Shown one piece after another: positions 9,328-19,902 of a stretch of DNA of 64,000 nt. Positions within the stretch are counted from its first letter, which is position 1. Each line of letters begins with the position of its first letter. A program made the position numbers and the translations under genes. Under the pieces are notes generated by a model that did not search any database, was not told the DNA's origin, and saw only the letters and a list, made by a program, of their open reading frames with translations. This DNA is from Catellatospora sp. IY07-71 (GTDB taxonomy: Bacteria; Actinomycetota; Actinomycetes; Mycobacteriales; Micromonosporaceae), in NCBI RefSeq assembly GCF_018326265.1, contig NZ_AP023360.1, positions 2,781,501 to 2,845,500 on the forward strand, in the 5' to 3' direction.

Positions 9328-9392
9328 ATGATCGCGATCTCGTGTCAGAACCTGCGGTCCAGCCACACTTCCCGACACGAACCTCCGATCAT
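9328..9392. repeat. Dispersed hairpin, family B copy 1
   Basis: ATGATCG...TCGTGTCAGAA on the left and TTCCCGACACGA...CGATCAT on the right, imperfect in the middle of the arms. It stands in tandem with copy 2, about 40 bases away. Confidence 0.7.
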
Positions 9393-9430
9393 GCTCGGTC
9401 GCGAGGCGCGGGAGGGTCGGTGGGGCGGGG

Positions 9431-9497
9431 AGATGATCGCGGGCTCGTGTCGGGAAGTGGGGCGGGGCCCCAGGTTCGGACACGAACCCGCGATCTT
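9431..9497. repeat. Dispersed hairpin, family B copy 2
   Basis: Left arm GATCGCGGGCTCGTGTCGG and right arm TTCGGACACGAACCCGCGATC pair well; the centre GTGGGGCGGGGCCCCAGG is itself palindromic. It lies between the GNAT and MFS genes. Confidence 0.75.
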
Positions 9498-9509
9498 GCC
9501 AACCCGGCC

Positions 9510-11153
9510 TCAGACCCGATCGAGCGCTGGGGCGGGTTCCGCGGGGACGGCGGCAGGGGCGGCCGGGCGGGGTGCCCGCATGCCGAGCGCCGCCAGGGCG
9601 CCGAGCAGGCAGATCGCGGCGGTGCCGAGGAAGATCTCCCGGTACTCCGCGCGCAGGGCGCCGTCCAGGGCGACCTGGTATGCCGCCAGCGCCCGCCCGT
9701 ACTCCTGCTCGGTCATGCCGAACGGCAGCGGCGTCGGCAGGTCCTTCGTGAACTCCTGGAACCGGTGCAGCCCCCAGGCGGTCAGCGCGGCGACGCCGAG
9801 CAGCATGCCCATCATCCGCGCCACCACGACGGCAGCCGAGGCGACGCCGTGCTGCACCGCGGGCACCACCCGCAGCACGAGCGCGGACAGCGGCGCGATG
9901 GTCAGCCCGAGCCCGAGCCCGGCGAGCACCAGGTCGGTGTCCAGCCGGGGCAGGCTGACCGGCCCCAGCGCGTACCGGGCGGCGAGCAGGTTCGCGGGCC
10001 AGCCCGCGATCAGCAGGTACGCCCCCGCGGAGCCGGCCAGCCCGAGCACGGTGAGCGGCCGCTCGCCGATCCGGCGCAGCAGCAGCCCGCCCAGCACCGC
10101 GCCGACCGGCAGCGCGATGAGGAAGCGCGTCAGCAGCAGGGTGCTGTCCATGGTGTCGAGCCGCAGCAGGGTGTGCCCGACCAGCTCGACGTCGACCAGG
10201 GTGACCATGAGGGCGGCCCCGGCGCAGGCGCTGGCGCCCAGCACGGCGAGGAACGGTCCCATGGCGACCCCGGCCGGGTCGAGCAGCTTCGTCCGCGCCC
10301 GCCGCTCCCACACCACGAAGGCGACCAGCACCAGCCCGGCCGCCCCGAGCGTGGCCGGACCCCAGCTCGGCAGCACCGCGTGGGCCGGGTCCGGGTTGTA
10401 GAGACCGACCACGCACAGCCCGAGCACGACGGCGAGCAGCAGCCCGCCGACCACGTCCACCCGCTGAGCAGCGGATCCGGCACTCGTTCGAGCCGCCGGC
10501 GCGCCGGCCGAGCCTGCCGACGTTCCGGCCGCGTCCGGCGTGGCGGCGGCCGACGCGCCGGAGCGGGCCGGGACCAGGAACCAGACCGCGATCGCGGCGA
10601 GCGCGGCCAGCGGGATGTTGATCCAGAAGATGCCGCGCCAGCCGATCCAGGCGGCGACGGCCGCGCCGAACAGCGGCCCGAGCACCGCGCCCAGCTCCTG
10701 CGCCGCGCCGACCCAGCCCAGCGCGGTGGGCCGGGACCGGGGCGGGAACAGGTCGGCGATCAGCGCCATGGTGACGGGCAGCAGCGCGCCGCCGGCCATG
10801 CCCTGCAGCGCCCGCCCGGCGACCAGCGGCACCAGCTCCGTCGCGGTCGCGGTGACCACCGAGCCGGCCGCGAAGACGGCCAGCGAGACCACGATCACGA
10901 TGCGGCGGCCGTACCGGTCGGACAGGCTGCCGAGCAGCGGCATCGCCGCCAGGTAACCGAGCAGGTAGCCGGTGACCAGGGGGGTGGCCCGCTCCAGGTG
11001 GTTGATCGGGATGCCGAGGTCGCCGACGATGTCGATCAGGACCGAGACGACGACGTACGCGTCCAGCGCGCCGAGCAGCACGGCGAGCCCGCCCACGCCG
11101 ACGGCGAGGCGGTGCCGCGGCCCGGCGGCCGGGGCGCTCGGATCAGGGTGCAC
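9510..11153 (-). CDS. MFS transporter, DHA2 type, P55-like
   Basis: 547 residues with about 14 hydrophobic helices. The N-terminal half has [22 protein letters not shown] and the loop motif [35 protein letters not shown] and [32 protein letters not shown] are motif C and neighbouring segments of drug:H+ antiporters. It starts with GTG 11153 inside the end of an LppX/LprAFG lipoprotein gene, an 11-base overlap. In mycobacteria the same gene order (lprG then Rv1410c/P55) exports triacylglycerides and related lipids to the outer envelope. I infer a lipid-export role here rather than drug efflux. Confidence 0.88.
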   Translation of the reverse strand: MHPDPSAPAAGPRHRLAVGVGGLAVLLGALDAYVVVSVLIDIVGDLGIPINHLERATPLVTGYLLGYLAAMPLLGSLSDRYGRRIVIVVSLAVFAAGSVVTATATELVPLVAGRALQGMAGGALLPVTMALIADLFPPRSRPTALGWVGAAQELGAVLGPLFGAAVAAWIGWRGIFWINIPLAALAAIAVWFLVPARSGASAAATPDAAGTSAGSAGAPAARTSAGSAAQRVDVVGGLLLAVVLGLCVVGLYNPDPAHAVLPSWGPATLGAAGLVLVAFVVWERRARTKLLDPAGVAMGPFLAVLGASACAGAALMVTLVDVELVGHTLLRLDTMDSTLLLTRFLIALPVGAVLGGLLLRRIGERPLTVLGLAGSAGAYLLIAGWPANLLAARYALGPVSLPRLDTDLVLAGLGLGLTIAPLSALVLRVVPAVQHGVASAAVVVARMMGMLLGVAALTAWGLHRFQEFTKDLPTPLPFGMTEQEYGRALAAYQVALDGALRAEYREIFLGTAAICLLGALAALGMRAPRPAAPAAVPAEPAPALDRV

Positions 11154-11868
11154 TGATGGTCACCGGCTCGTTGTACTTGCTGAACGTGACGGCGACGACG
11201 CCGGCCGGGTCGCTGCCCTTGGCCGGGACCGTGAACTCGCCCTTGACCAGCTGCTTGGTGGAGGCGTCGAGCCACAGGAAGCCGGTGACGCCGGCGCCGA
11301 CGCCGGGCACCAGGGCGGCCAGCGCGGTCGGGTCGGGCTCGACCTGGATCTTGTACGTCTCGCGGCCGTCCACGGTCTCCTTGGCCTGGGTGGTCGCGGA
11401 CTTGATGGTGGTGAGCAGCTTGGCCACGCCGCGGTTCGGGTCGAGGATGGCCGACGGGTCGTAGAGCTGGGCCGCCGCGGTGAGCGGGAACTGCTGGTAG
11501 CCGCCGGTGGCGCCCTGCAGGTAGGCCTTGTCGCCGACGATGACGAAGTTCGCCTCGACGGCGGTGCCGAGCGTCTCGATGGTGGCGGTGCCCTTGGCGG
11601 AGCCCTCCTGCGTGAGGTCGCCCTCGGCGCGCTTGAGCGGCACCCCGCTGATCTTGCCGGTCACGTCGATGACGAAGTGCGCGGACTTGACCGCGGTCAT
11701 GGCCGCGGCGCCCTCGGTGAGCAGGGTCTGCGCGGCGGGCAGGTCAGCGGGCGTGGTCGGGTCGTCCGCTGTGGAGGTGCACCCGGTGAGGGTGAGGGCC
11801 AGGGCGGCGAGCGCGGCGAGCGCATGCGAGGTGCGGAACATACGGCGCATGGTAGTGCCGCCGGGCAC
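11143..11868 (-). CDS. LppX/LprAFG-family lipoprotein (LprG-like)
   Basis: 241 residues from GTG 11868, with GGAGG six bases upstream; ATG 11850 is an alternative. The signal peptide [13 protein letters not shown] ends in a lipobox whose Cys becomes acylated. The mature part has [44 protein letters not shown] and [16 protein letters not shown], typical of the half-barrel LppX/LprG fold with a hydrophobic lipid-binding pocket. It overlaps the P55-like MFS gene, so the two form a coupled lipid carrier and pump operon, as in mycobacteria. Confidence 0.87.
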   Translation of the reverse strand: MPGGTTMRRMFRTSHALAALAALALTLTGCTSTADDPTTPADLPAAQTLLTEGAAAMTAVKSAHFVIDVTGKISGVPLKRAEGDLTQEGSAKGTATIETLGTAVEANFVIVGDKAYLQGATGGYQQFPLTAAAQLYDPSAILDPNRGVAKLLTTIKSATTQAKETVDGRETYKIQVEPDPTALAALVPGVGAGVTGFLWLDASTKQLVKGEFTVPAKGSDPAGVVAVTFSKYNEPVTISAP

Positions 11869-12175
11869 GTTCGGCCTCCGACGCCTGCCCGAGCCTGGTT
11901 ACCTGCCGGTACAGGAACCCGGCCAGGTGCGGGTCCCGAAGGCCTTGACCGGGTCCCGCGAGGGCCTCCACCGTTCGGTCCAGAGCAGATCGGACGAACC
12001 TTCTGAAATCCGAAGCAAGCGTCGAGACGGTGGGTAGCATCACGAAGGGTGAGCTAACGATTCCATTTAGTAATCGTTATTGGGGGTCGCCCTCCTCCTT
12101 CCAGGCGGAGTGTGAGCGCCGCGCTCACCCAGGTCGGAGCCTCCCGGCTCCACCGTGTCCGCTTGAGGAGAACCA
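11869..12175. other. Non-coding divergent region between lprG and the aminotransferase
   Basis: 307 bases without a convincing gene. The part at 12050-12085 is markedly AT-rich for this genome and carries the inverted repeat listed separately. The rest holds the 5' sides of both operons. A minus-strand open frame reaches to 12043 but has weak codon bias. Confidence 0.6.
12055..12079. promoter_or_regulatory. AT-rich inverted repeat, likely operator of the polymer-synthetase operon
   Basis: TAACGATT (12055-12062) and AATCGTTA (12072-12079) are perfect 8-bp arms around nine bases. It lies about 100 bases before the aminotransferase start and includes -10-like sequences (TAGTAAT). The look is that of a dimeric repressor site, loosely like FUR/Zur boxes; the regulator is not identified. 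Confidence 0.5.
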
Positions 12176-13597
<1,422 letters not shown>

Positions 13598-13603
13598 TGC
13601 CGG

Positions 13604-13620
13604 GGCGCCGGTCCGGCGCC
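13604..13620. repeat. Short palindrome between the aminotransferase and the synthetase
   Basis: GGCGCCGG and CCGGCGCC flank a single base. It could weaken or process the message between the two genes; no other support is seen. Confidence 0.4.
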
Positions 13621-13724
13621 TGAGGGACACGGTTCGGGCCAGCGCGCCGCCGCAGCGGGCGGTGCGCGGGGACGGCCGTGTCCCGCCCCAGCCGTCCTGT
13701 TCGTCCGCGCGGAGGGAGAAGCCC

Positions 13725-16700
13725 ATGAGCACACGCGTACTCGATGTCGATGATCTTCCTGAGTTCCCTGACGTCGAGCCCGGCGGGTCCGGGTTGGTGC
13801 TCACCTGCCCGGGTCACGGGCACGAGCCGCGCTGGCAGCCCGGCGAGCGGCTGCCCCAGCTCTTCGAGCAGCAGTGCGACCGGCTGCGCCGCTACGACCG
13901 GGCCGAGCAGCTCGCGGTGGACACCGGGGAGGAGTCCCTGACGTACGACGAGCTGGACGCGCGCGCCAACCAGCTCGCCCGGCACCTGATCCGCCACGGC
14001 GCCCGCCCCGGCGACCGGATCGCGCTGCTGTTCGACCAGGCCGTGCAGTCGTACGTGGGCATGCTCGCCATCGGGAAGGTCCACGCGGCGTACGTGCCGC
14101 TGGACACCGGCTTCCCCGCCGACCGCCTGGCCTACATCGTGGCCGACTCGGGCTCCCGCCTGGTGCTGTCGCTGTCGCACCTGCGCGACCACCTGGCCGA
14201 GGTCACCGGCGCGGAGGTGCTCTGCCTGGACGAGGCCGGGGCCGAGCTGGCCGCCACGCCCGAGCAGCGGCTGGCCGCCGAGGAGCGGGGCGAGCCCGCC
14301 GACGAGCTGGCGTACATCATCTACACGTCCGGCTCCACCGGCCGGCCCAAGGGCGTCGCCGTCGAGCACGCCGCCATCTGCAACTTCGTCCGGGTCGCCG
14401 CGGAGCTCTACGGCGTACGCCCGGGTGACCGGATGTATCAGGGCCTGACCATCGCCTTCGACTTCTCGATCGAGGAGATCTGGGTGTCGTGGATGGTCGG
14501 CGCGACCCTGGTGCCCAAACCCGGCGGGGCCAGCCTGCTCGGCCGGGACCTGTGGGAGTTCCTCACCGCGCGTGAGATCACCGCGATGTGCTGCGTGCCC
14601 ACGCTGCTGGCCACGCTCGACGAGGACCTGCCCGACCTGCGCTTCCTGCTGGTCTCCGGCGAGGCGTGCCCGCAGGACCTGGTCACCCGCTGGCACCGGC
14701 CCGGCCGCCGCTTCCTCAACGTGTACGGGCCCACCGAGGCGACCGTCACCGCGACCTGGACGCCGGTGCACCCGGACAAGCCGGTGACGCTGGGGCTGCC
14801 GCTGCCGACGTACGCCGCGGTCATCCTCGACCCCGACGAGTCCCGCGCCCTGCCCCCGGGCGAGGTGGGCGAGATCGGCATCGCCGGCATCGGCCTGGCG
14901 GTGGGCTACGTGAACCGCGACGACCTCACCGAACGCGCCTTCATCCCCGACTTCCTGGACATCCCCAACAACCCGTCCGGGCGCATCTACCGCACCGGCG
15001 ACCTGGGCCGGGTCAACGAGATCGGCGAGATCGAGTACCTCGGCCGCATCGACACCCAGGTCAAGATCCGGGGTTACCGCATCGAGCTGACCGAGATCGA
15101 GTCGGTGCTGCTGCAGGTGCCGGGCGTGGCCCAGGCCGTGGTCGACGTGCACCGGCCCGAACCCGGCGTGACCGAGCTGGTCGGCTACTACAGCCTGCGC
15201 AAGGACACCGTCGCGCTGGACCGGCCGCAGATCTACGCGTGGCTGCGCGACCGGCTGCCCGGTTACATGATCCCGACCTACCTGGAGCAGCTCGACGTCA
15301 TCCCGATGCTGCCCAGCGACAAGGCCGACCGCAAGAGCCTGCCGCCGCCGACCAACCGGCGCACCGCGGCGCAGGCCGACGCCGCCGAACCCGCGACCCC
15401 GGTCGAGCAGGGGTACGCCGAGGTGCTGGCCGAGATCGTGCGGGTGGACCGGGTCGGCGTGGAGAGCCACTTCTTCGAGGACGTGGGCGCGGACTCGCTG
15501 CTCATGGCCCGCTTCTGCGCCCGCGTCCGGCAGCGCCGCGACCTGCCCTCGGTGTCCATCCGCGACGTGTACGTCTACCCCACGATCCGGCAGCTCGCGG
15601 GCGCGGTGAGCCAGGCGGCCCCGCAAACCGCCGACGGCGTCCGGCCCGCCGAACGGGCCCGGCCTGCCCACCGGGCCACGAACCAGGCATACGTGACCTG
15701 CGGCGTGCTGCAGATGCTGCTGCTGATGGCCACGGCCTGTGCCGGCGGCGCCATCCTCGTCGCCGGCCTGATGTGGATCTCGCATGCCGCCGGGCTGTGG
15801 GACATGTTCCAGCGGGCCGCGGCGTATGCCGGCGTCTCGCTCGGGCTGGCCTGCACGGTGCCGATCGCTCTGAAGTGGCTGCTGGTGGGCCGCTGGACGG
15901 AGCGGAACATCCCGGTGTGGAGCGCGGGATACCTGCGCTTCTGGTATGTCCGGGGGGTGCTGCAGCTCAATCCGCTGCTGCTGTTCCGGGGGACGCCGCT
16001 GTATCCGGTGTACCTTCGCGCCCTCGGCGCCAAGGTCGGCCGCAACGTCGTCATCCTGTCCCGGACCGTACCGATCTGCACCGACCTGCTGCGCATCGGT
16101 GACGGCGCGGTTATCCGCAAGGACTGCTCGTTCACCGGCTACCGCGCCGAGGCCGGCCTGATCCAGACCGGTCCGGTGTCCATCGGCAGCGGCAGCGTCG
16201 TCGGCGAGCAGACCGTGCTCGACATCCGCACCTCGATCGGCGACCGGGCCCGGCTCGGGCACTCCTCGTCGCTACTGGCCGGTCAGTCCATCCCGGACGG
16301 CGAGTGCTGGCAGGGCGCCCCCGCCCAGCGGTCCGAGGCCGACCTGCCGGTCGTCCCCGCGGCGCGGTGCGGCCTGCTCCGCAAGGTCTTCTATACCGGG
16401 ATGAAGGTCGTCAACGTGCTGCTGTGGCTGCCGGTGGGTGGGACGGTGCTGGTGCTCCTGCTCACCCGTGTCCCCCCGCTGGCACGGCTGGTCGGCCCGG
16501 GGCCGCTGGCGGGAGTCCGCCTCTACGGCGTCGTTCTGCTGGCATCCCTGCTGCTGTCCGTCATCGGGCTCGTCGTCGGGCTGCTCTTCATCGGTACGGT
16601 GCCCCGCCTGCTGCACCGGCTGCTGCTGCGTCCGGACCGGGTGTATCCGCTGTACGGCCTGCGGTACTGGGTCGCCGGGACGGTCGGCGGCATGACCAAC

Positions 16701-18740
16701 TCACCGTTCTACATGCGCCTGTTCGGCGACAGCTCCTACATCGTCGGCTACCTGCGCTGGCTCGGCTACGACCTCGGCCGGGTGGTGCAGACCGGCTCCA
16801 ACTTCGGCAACGAGCTCAAGCAGGACTCGCCCTACCTGTGCAGCGTGGGCAGCGGGAGCATGGTGTCGGACGGCGTGTCGATCATCAACGCCGACTTCTC
16901 CAACACGTCGTTCCGGCTCTCCCGGGTGGCGATCGGCGCCTCGTCGTTCCTCGGCAACAACATCGCCTACCCGGCCGGTGCCACCGTCGGCGACGACTGC
17001 CTGTACGGCACGAAGGTCGCCGTGCCGACCGCCGGTGCCCCGGGCGCGGGGGTGGGCCTGCTCGGCTCACCGGCGTTCGAGATCCCCCGCACGGTCGGCC
17101 GGGAGGCGGGCTGCGAGCTGCCGACCGGTGCCGAGCTGGCGCGCAGGCTGGCCGCGAAGAACCGCTACAACCTCGGCACCATCGCACTGTTCCTGCTGTC
17201 GCAGTGGGCACATGCCGCCGGGCTGCTCCTCCTGCTGATCCTGGCGATCGACCTGTACGCCGACTGGGGTCTCGCACTTCTGATGCCGGTCGGCATCGTG
17301 GTGCTGACGGTGTACCACGTCGGCTACAGCGTCCTGGTGGAGCGCATGGTGGCCGGGTTCCGGCGGCTGCGCGCCCGCCGCTGCTCGATCTACGATCCGT
17401 ACTACTGGTGGCACGAGCGGCTGTGGAAGCTGGAGTCGCCCGTGGCGTTCGCCGGCACTCCGCTGCGCAGCATCGTGTGGCGGTTGCTCGGCGTACGCGT
17501 GGGGCGTCGGCTGTTCGACGACGGCTGCTACATACCCGAGAAGACCCTGGCTGTCATGGGTGACGACTGTACGCTCAACGCGGCGACGGTGATCCAGTGC
17601 CACTCCCAGGAGGACGGCGTGTTCCGCTCCGAGCCGAGCGTCCTCGGTTCGGGTGTCACCCTGGGCGTCGGCGCGTTCGTCCACTACGGCGTCACCATCG
17701 GCGACGGCGCCGTGCTCGGCGCCCACTCCTTTCTCATGAAGGGCGAGCAGATTCCCGACGGCGAAGTCTGGACCGGCAACCCGGCCCGGCCGCTGTACGC
17801 GCCGGTGCCCGCGCCCGCGCGCCGGCGCCGGCCGCTGCCGACCCCGGCCGGCCCACGTCCCGGCTCGCGCGCCGCGGCCCGTGCCCTGCTCACCGAGCTG
17901 CGGGCGGCGCCCTCGCCGCGCCGGCGCCGGCCCGCCGGGGTCGCCGTGTCGCTGTTCTCGCTGGCCGAGTGCCGGCGCCGGGAGGCCGAGCTGGCCCAGT
18001 TCCTCAGCGGCGACGAGCGGGCCGAGGCCGACAGCCTGCGCTCCACCGAACGGCGCAGCTCCTTCGTGATCTCCCGGGCGCTGGTCCGCATGATCCTGTC
18101 GATCGAGTGGCACGGCGAGGTCGCGCCGCGCAACTGGACGCTGCGCTACGGCGGCCAGGGCAAGCTCACCGTGTGCGGGCCGATCACCGGGCTCGACCTG
18201 AGCGTCTCGCACACCGACTCGGTCATCGCGGTCGCGGTGTCCGACGCGTACGACATCGGGGTGAACCTGGAGCCCGCGGCCGGGGGTGACGCGGCCGTGC
18301 TGCCCTGGGCGGCGCTGTCCGCGTCCGAGCACGCCCGCCTGGCCGGCAGCGACGACCAGGGCGAGCAGCTGCTGCGGATGTGGACGCTGAAGGAGGCGTT
18401 CGCCCGGTGCGCGGGCGAGGTCAGCTTCGAGCAGCTCGACGCGCGGCTCGACCCGCTCCAGGTGATCGGCGGCGGCGCGCCCGGCCGCCAGCGCTTCTGG
18501 TTCCACCAGGAGCAGTGGGGCGAGGAGGTCGAGCAGCACTGGGTGACCGTGGCCGTGCGGCGGCGGCCCGCCAGCCGGCGCGGACGCCGCTCCACCGGCC
18601 GCCCGCCCCGCCCCGCCGTGAGCAAGTCGGTGGGCCGCCCGGCCCGCCCGGCCGGGCCCGCCCACGCCGTACACATGCAGATCCTGGCCAACGGGCGGGT
18701 CACCGCCCGCGACGTGACCGCACCCGACACCCGCGGCTGA
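13725..18740 (+). CDS. Pls/PosA-type membrane NRPS (homopoly-amino-acid synthetase) with C-terminal phosphopantetheinyl transferase
   Basis: 1671 residues; ATG 13725 follows GGAGGGAG. Order of domains: adenylation (about 40-540; YTSGSTGRPKG near 198-208, YRTGDLG, terminal Lys in PSDKADRKSL); carrier protein with GADSL, Ser591; then six transmembrane helices in three pairs (about 660-722, 895-962, 1150-1209), each followed by a hexapeptide-repeat left-handed beta-helix block (about 763-868, 997-1103, 1249-1359). This layout is that of epsilon-poly-L-lysine synthetase, which joins one basic amino acid through its side-chain amine while bound to the membrane. Hand alignment gives pocket residues D246, F247 and E250; the acidic E fits a cationic substrate. 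Residues about 1408-1612 are an Sfp-like PPTase (LDLSVSHTDSV, WTLKEAF), an unusual fusion. Its usual GxD metal motif reads GVNLE (Asn1514). Confidence 0.9.
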   Translation: MSTRVLDVDDLPEFPDVEPGGSGLVLTCPGHGHEPRWQPGERLPQLFEQQCDRLRRYDRAEQLAVDTGEESLTYDELDARANQLARHLIRHGARPGDRIALLFDQAVQSYVGMLAIGKVHAAYVPLDTGFPADRLAYIVADSGSRLVLSLSHLRDHLAEVTGAEVLCLDEAGAELAATPEQRLAAEERGEPADELAYIIYTSGSTGRPKGVAVEHAAICNFVRVAAELYGVRPGDRMYQGLTIAFDFSIEEIWVSWMVGATLVPKPGGASLLGRDLWEFLTAREITAMCCVPTLLATLDEDLPDLRFLLVSGEACPQDLVTRWHRPGRRFLNVYGPTEATVTATWTPVHPDKPVTLGLPLPTYAAVILDPDESRALPPGEVGEIGIAGIGLAVGYVNRDDLTERAFIPDFLDIPNNPSGRIYRTGDLGRVNEIGEIEYLGRIDTQVKIRGYRIELTEIESVLLQVPGVAQAVVDVHRPEPGVTELVGYYSLRKDTVALDRPQIYAWLRDRLPGYMIPTYLEQLDVIPMLPSDKADRKSLPPPTNRRTAAQADAAEPATPVEQGYAEVLAEIVRVDRVGVESHFFEDVGADSLLMARFCARVRQRRDLPSVSIRDVYVYPTIRQLAGAVSQAAPQTADGVRPAERARPAHRATNQAYVTCGVLQMLLLMATACAGGAILVAGLMWISHAAGLWDMFQRAAAYAGVSLGLACTVPIALKWLLVGRWTERNIPVWSAGYLRFWYVRGVLQLNPLLLFRGTPLYPVYLRALGAKVGRNVVILSRTVPICTDLLRIGDGAVIRKDCSFTGYRAEAGLIQTGPVSIGSGSVVGEQTVLDIRTSIGDRARLGHSSSLLAGQSIPDGECWQGAPAQRSEADLPVVPAARCGLLRKVFYTGMKVVNVLLWLPVGGTVLVLLLTRVPPLARLVGPGPLAGVRLYGVVLLASLLLSVIGLVVGLLFIGTVPRLLHRLLLRPDRVYPLYGLRYWVAGTVGGMTNSPFYMRLFGDSSYIVGYLRWLGYDLGRVVQTGSNFGNELKQDSPYLCSVGSGSMVSDGVSIINADFSNTSFRLSRVAIGASSFLGNNIAYPAGATVGDDCLYGTKVAVPTAGAPGAGVGLLGSPAFEIPRTVGREAGCELPTGAELARRLAAKNRYNLGTIALFLLSQWAHAAGLLLLLILAIDLYADWGLALLMPVGIVVLTVYHVGYSVLVERMVAGFRRLRARRCSIYDPYYWWHERLWKLESPVAFAGTPLRSIVWRLLGVRVGRRLFDDGCYIPEKTLAVMGDDCTLNAATVIQCHSQEDGVFRSEPSVLGSGVTLGVGAFVHYGVTIGDGAVLGAHSFLMKGEQIPDGEVWTGNPARPLYAPVPAPARRRRPLPTPAGPRPGSRAAARALLTELRAAPSPRRRRPAGVAVSLFSLAECRRREAELAQFLSGDERAEADSLRSTERRSSFVISRALVRMILSIEWHGEVAPRNWTLRYGGQGKLTVCGPITGLDLSVSHTDSVIAVAVSDAYDIGVNLEPAAGGDAAVLPWAALSASEHARLAGSDDQGEQLLRMWTLKEAFARCAGEVSFEQLDARLDPLQVIGGGAPGRQRFWFHQEQWGEEVEQHWVTVAVRRRPASRRGRRSTGRPPRPAVSKSVGRPARPAGPAHAVHMQILANGRVTARDVTAPDTRG

Positions 18741-18744
18741 GCAC

Positions 18745-18781
18745 GGCGGGCGGCGCGCCGTGACGGGGCGCGCCGCCCGCC
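18745..18781. terminator. 15-bp perfect hairpin after the polymer synthetase
   Basis: GGCGGGCGGCGCGCC (18745-18759) and its exact complement (18767-18781) enclose a 7-nt loop, four bases after the stop codon. It separates the operon from the leaderless alaX-like gene. Confidence 0.8.
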
Positions 18782-18788
18782 GGATGCC

Positions 18789-18794
18789 TAGACT
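18789..18794 (+). promoter_or_regulatory. -10 hexamer TAGACT for the leaderless AlaX-like gene
   Basis: TAGACT stands eight bases before ATG 18803, with no ribosome binding site between. Confidence 0.55.
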
Positions 18795-18802
18795 CCACGG
18801 GT

Positions 18803-19537
18803 ATGGGCGTCACCCACCACGGGCGCACCGAGCGCCTCGACCTCGCCGACCCGACCCTGCGCGACTGGACCTGCACCGTGCTGGCCGCGGATCCCGAGCA
18901 GGGCATCGTGCTGGACCGCTCGGCCTTCTACCCGGGCGGCGGGGGCCAGCCGCCGGACCACGGCGTGCTGCTCTGGCAGGGCGTGCAGACCCGTATCGTC
19001 GGCACCCGCAAGGGCGACGACCTGTGGCTCATCCCGGCCGAGGGCGATCCGCTGCCGCCGGCCGGCACGCAGGTCGCGGGCGCGGTCGAGGACACCCGCC
19101 GCACCCTGCTCATGCGCACCCACTCCGGCCTGCACGTGCTGTGCGGCGTGGTGTTCCGCGACTTCGGCGCGCTGGTCACCGGCGGCAACATGGAACCCGG
19201 CGAGGCCCGCATGGACTTCAACCTGCCCGAGGTGCCCGCCGACTTCAAGGCCCGGCTGGAGGAGCTGGTCAACGCCGAGGTCGGCGCGGACCGGCAGGTG
19301 ACGACGAAGGTGCTGGCCCGCGACGAGGCGCTGGCCCTGCCCGACATCATCCGGACCCAGGCCAACCTGATCCCCGCCGACGAGCAGGAGATCCGCATCG
19401 TCGACATCGTGGGCCTGGACGTGCAGGCCGACGGCGGCACCCACGTCGCCTCCACGTCCCAGATCGGCAGGCTCCAGGTCGTCAAGGTCGAGTCCAAGGG
19501 CAAGGCCAACCGCCGCGTCCGTGTCCGCCTCGCCTGA
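18803..19537 (+). CDS. AlaX-like alanyl-tRNA editing protein
   Basis: 244 residues. The family motifs are AFYPGGGGQPPDHG near the N-terminus, the zinc-binding LMRTHSGLHVL (HxxxH) and the C-terminal DGGTHVASTSQIG. Free-standing AlaX proteins hydrolyse Ser-tRNA-Ala or Gly-tRNA-Ala made by mistake by alanyl-tRNA synthetase. The usual CGGTH motif reads DGGTH here, so one of the four expected zinc ligands is changed to Asp. The end KGKANRRVRVRL matches the family. The gene follows the synthetase operon but has its own leaderless promoter; no functional link to that operon is implied. Confidence 0.88.
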   Translation: MGVTHHGRTERLDLADPTLRDWTCTVLAADPEQGIVLDRSAFYPGGGGQPPDHGVLLWQGVQTRIVGTRKGDDLWLIPAEGDPLPPAGTQVAGAVEDTRRTLLMRTHSGLHVLCGVVFRDFGALVTGGNMEPGEARMDFNLPEVPADFKARLEELVNAEVGADRQVTTKVLARDEALALPDIIRTQANLIPADEQEIRIVDIVGLDVQADGGTHVASTSQIGRLQVVKVESKGKANRRVRVRLA

Positions 19538-19545
19538 CCCAAGGG

Positions 19546-19902
19546 TCAGGGGCGGGGGTCGTCGATGGTGCCCTCGAAGACCTCGCCGGCGGGCTGGGCG
19601 GGGAGTGCGTTCGGCGGGACCGTGTGACGGCGGTAGCGCTTGAGGCGGTGCTCGTCCTTGGGCGGGCGGTCGTTGGCCAGGATCACGGCCAGCCAGGGCA
19701 GCAGCACCATGCCGAGGCCGCACAGCGGCAGCCACAGCCACAGCAGCGGCACCTTGGCCATGGCCAGCACCGAGCCCAGGATCAGGCAGCCCGCGCGCAG
19801 CAGCATCATCAGGATGTAGCGCCGCTCCCGGCGCTTGAGTTCGACTTCGGGGCTCTCCTCAGCGTCGGTGATCAGCACCGGCCTGTCCGCCTGCCGCTTC
19901 AC
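19546..19902 (-). CDS. DUF3099 small membrane protein
   Basis: 118 residues from GTG 19902, with GGGAGG upstream; longer upstream frames lack a binding site. It opens with the DUF3099 pattern PVLITDAEESPEVELKRRERRYILMMLLRAGCLIL and has two membrane segments (MLLRAGCLILGSVLAMA and LLWLWLPLCGLGMVLLPWLAVILA), followed by NDRPPKDEHRLKRYRR. The function is unknown. It ends convergently with the AlaX-like gene; the two stop codons sit within a small inverted repeat (CCTGACCC-AA-GGGTCAGG, 19533-19550). Confidence 0.85.
   Translation of the reverse strand: MKRQADRPVLITDAEESPEVELKRRERRYILMMLLRAGCLILGSVLAMAKVPLLWLWLPLCGLGMVLLPWLAVILANDRPPKDEHRLKRYRRHTVPPNALPAQPAGEVFEGTIDDPRP

Noticed and set aside
9328-9497. 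Possible CRISPR array from the tandem family B hairpins
   Set aside because: Only two units, each a long palindrome of unequal sequence, with no regular repeat-spacer pattern and no cas genes in the window.
11744-12043. Minus-strand frame upstream of the lprG-like gene (about 100 residues)
   Set aside because: Its third-position bias is weak in the first 60 codons, it runs into the lipoprotein gene in another frame, and no ribosome binding site or -10 box fits its start.
19533-19550. Inverted repeat containing both stop codons, also near 35528-35550 and 47797-47816
   Set aside because: Each arises where two convergent genes end in TGACC, so the match is partly forced by stop-codon context. 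The stems are only 6-8 bp and I do not call them terminators.
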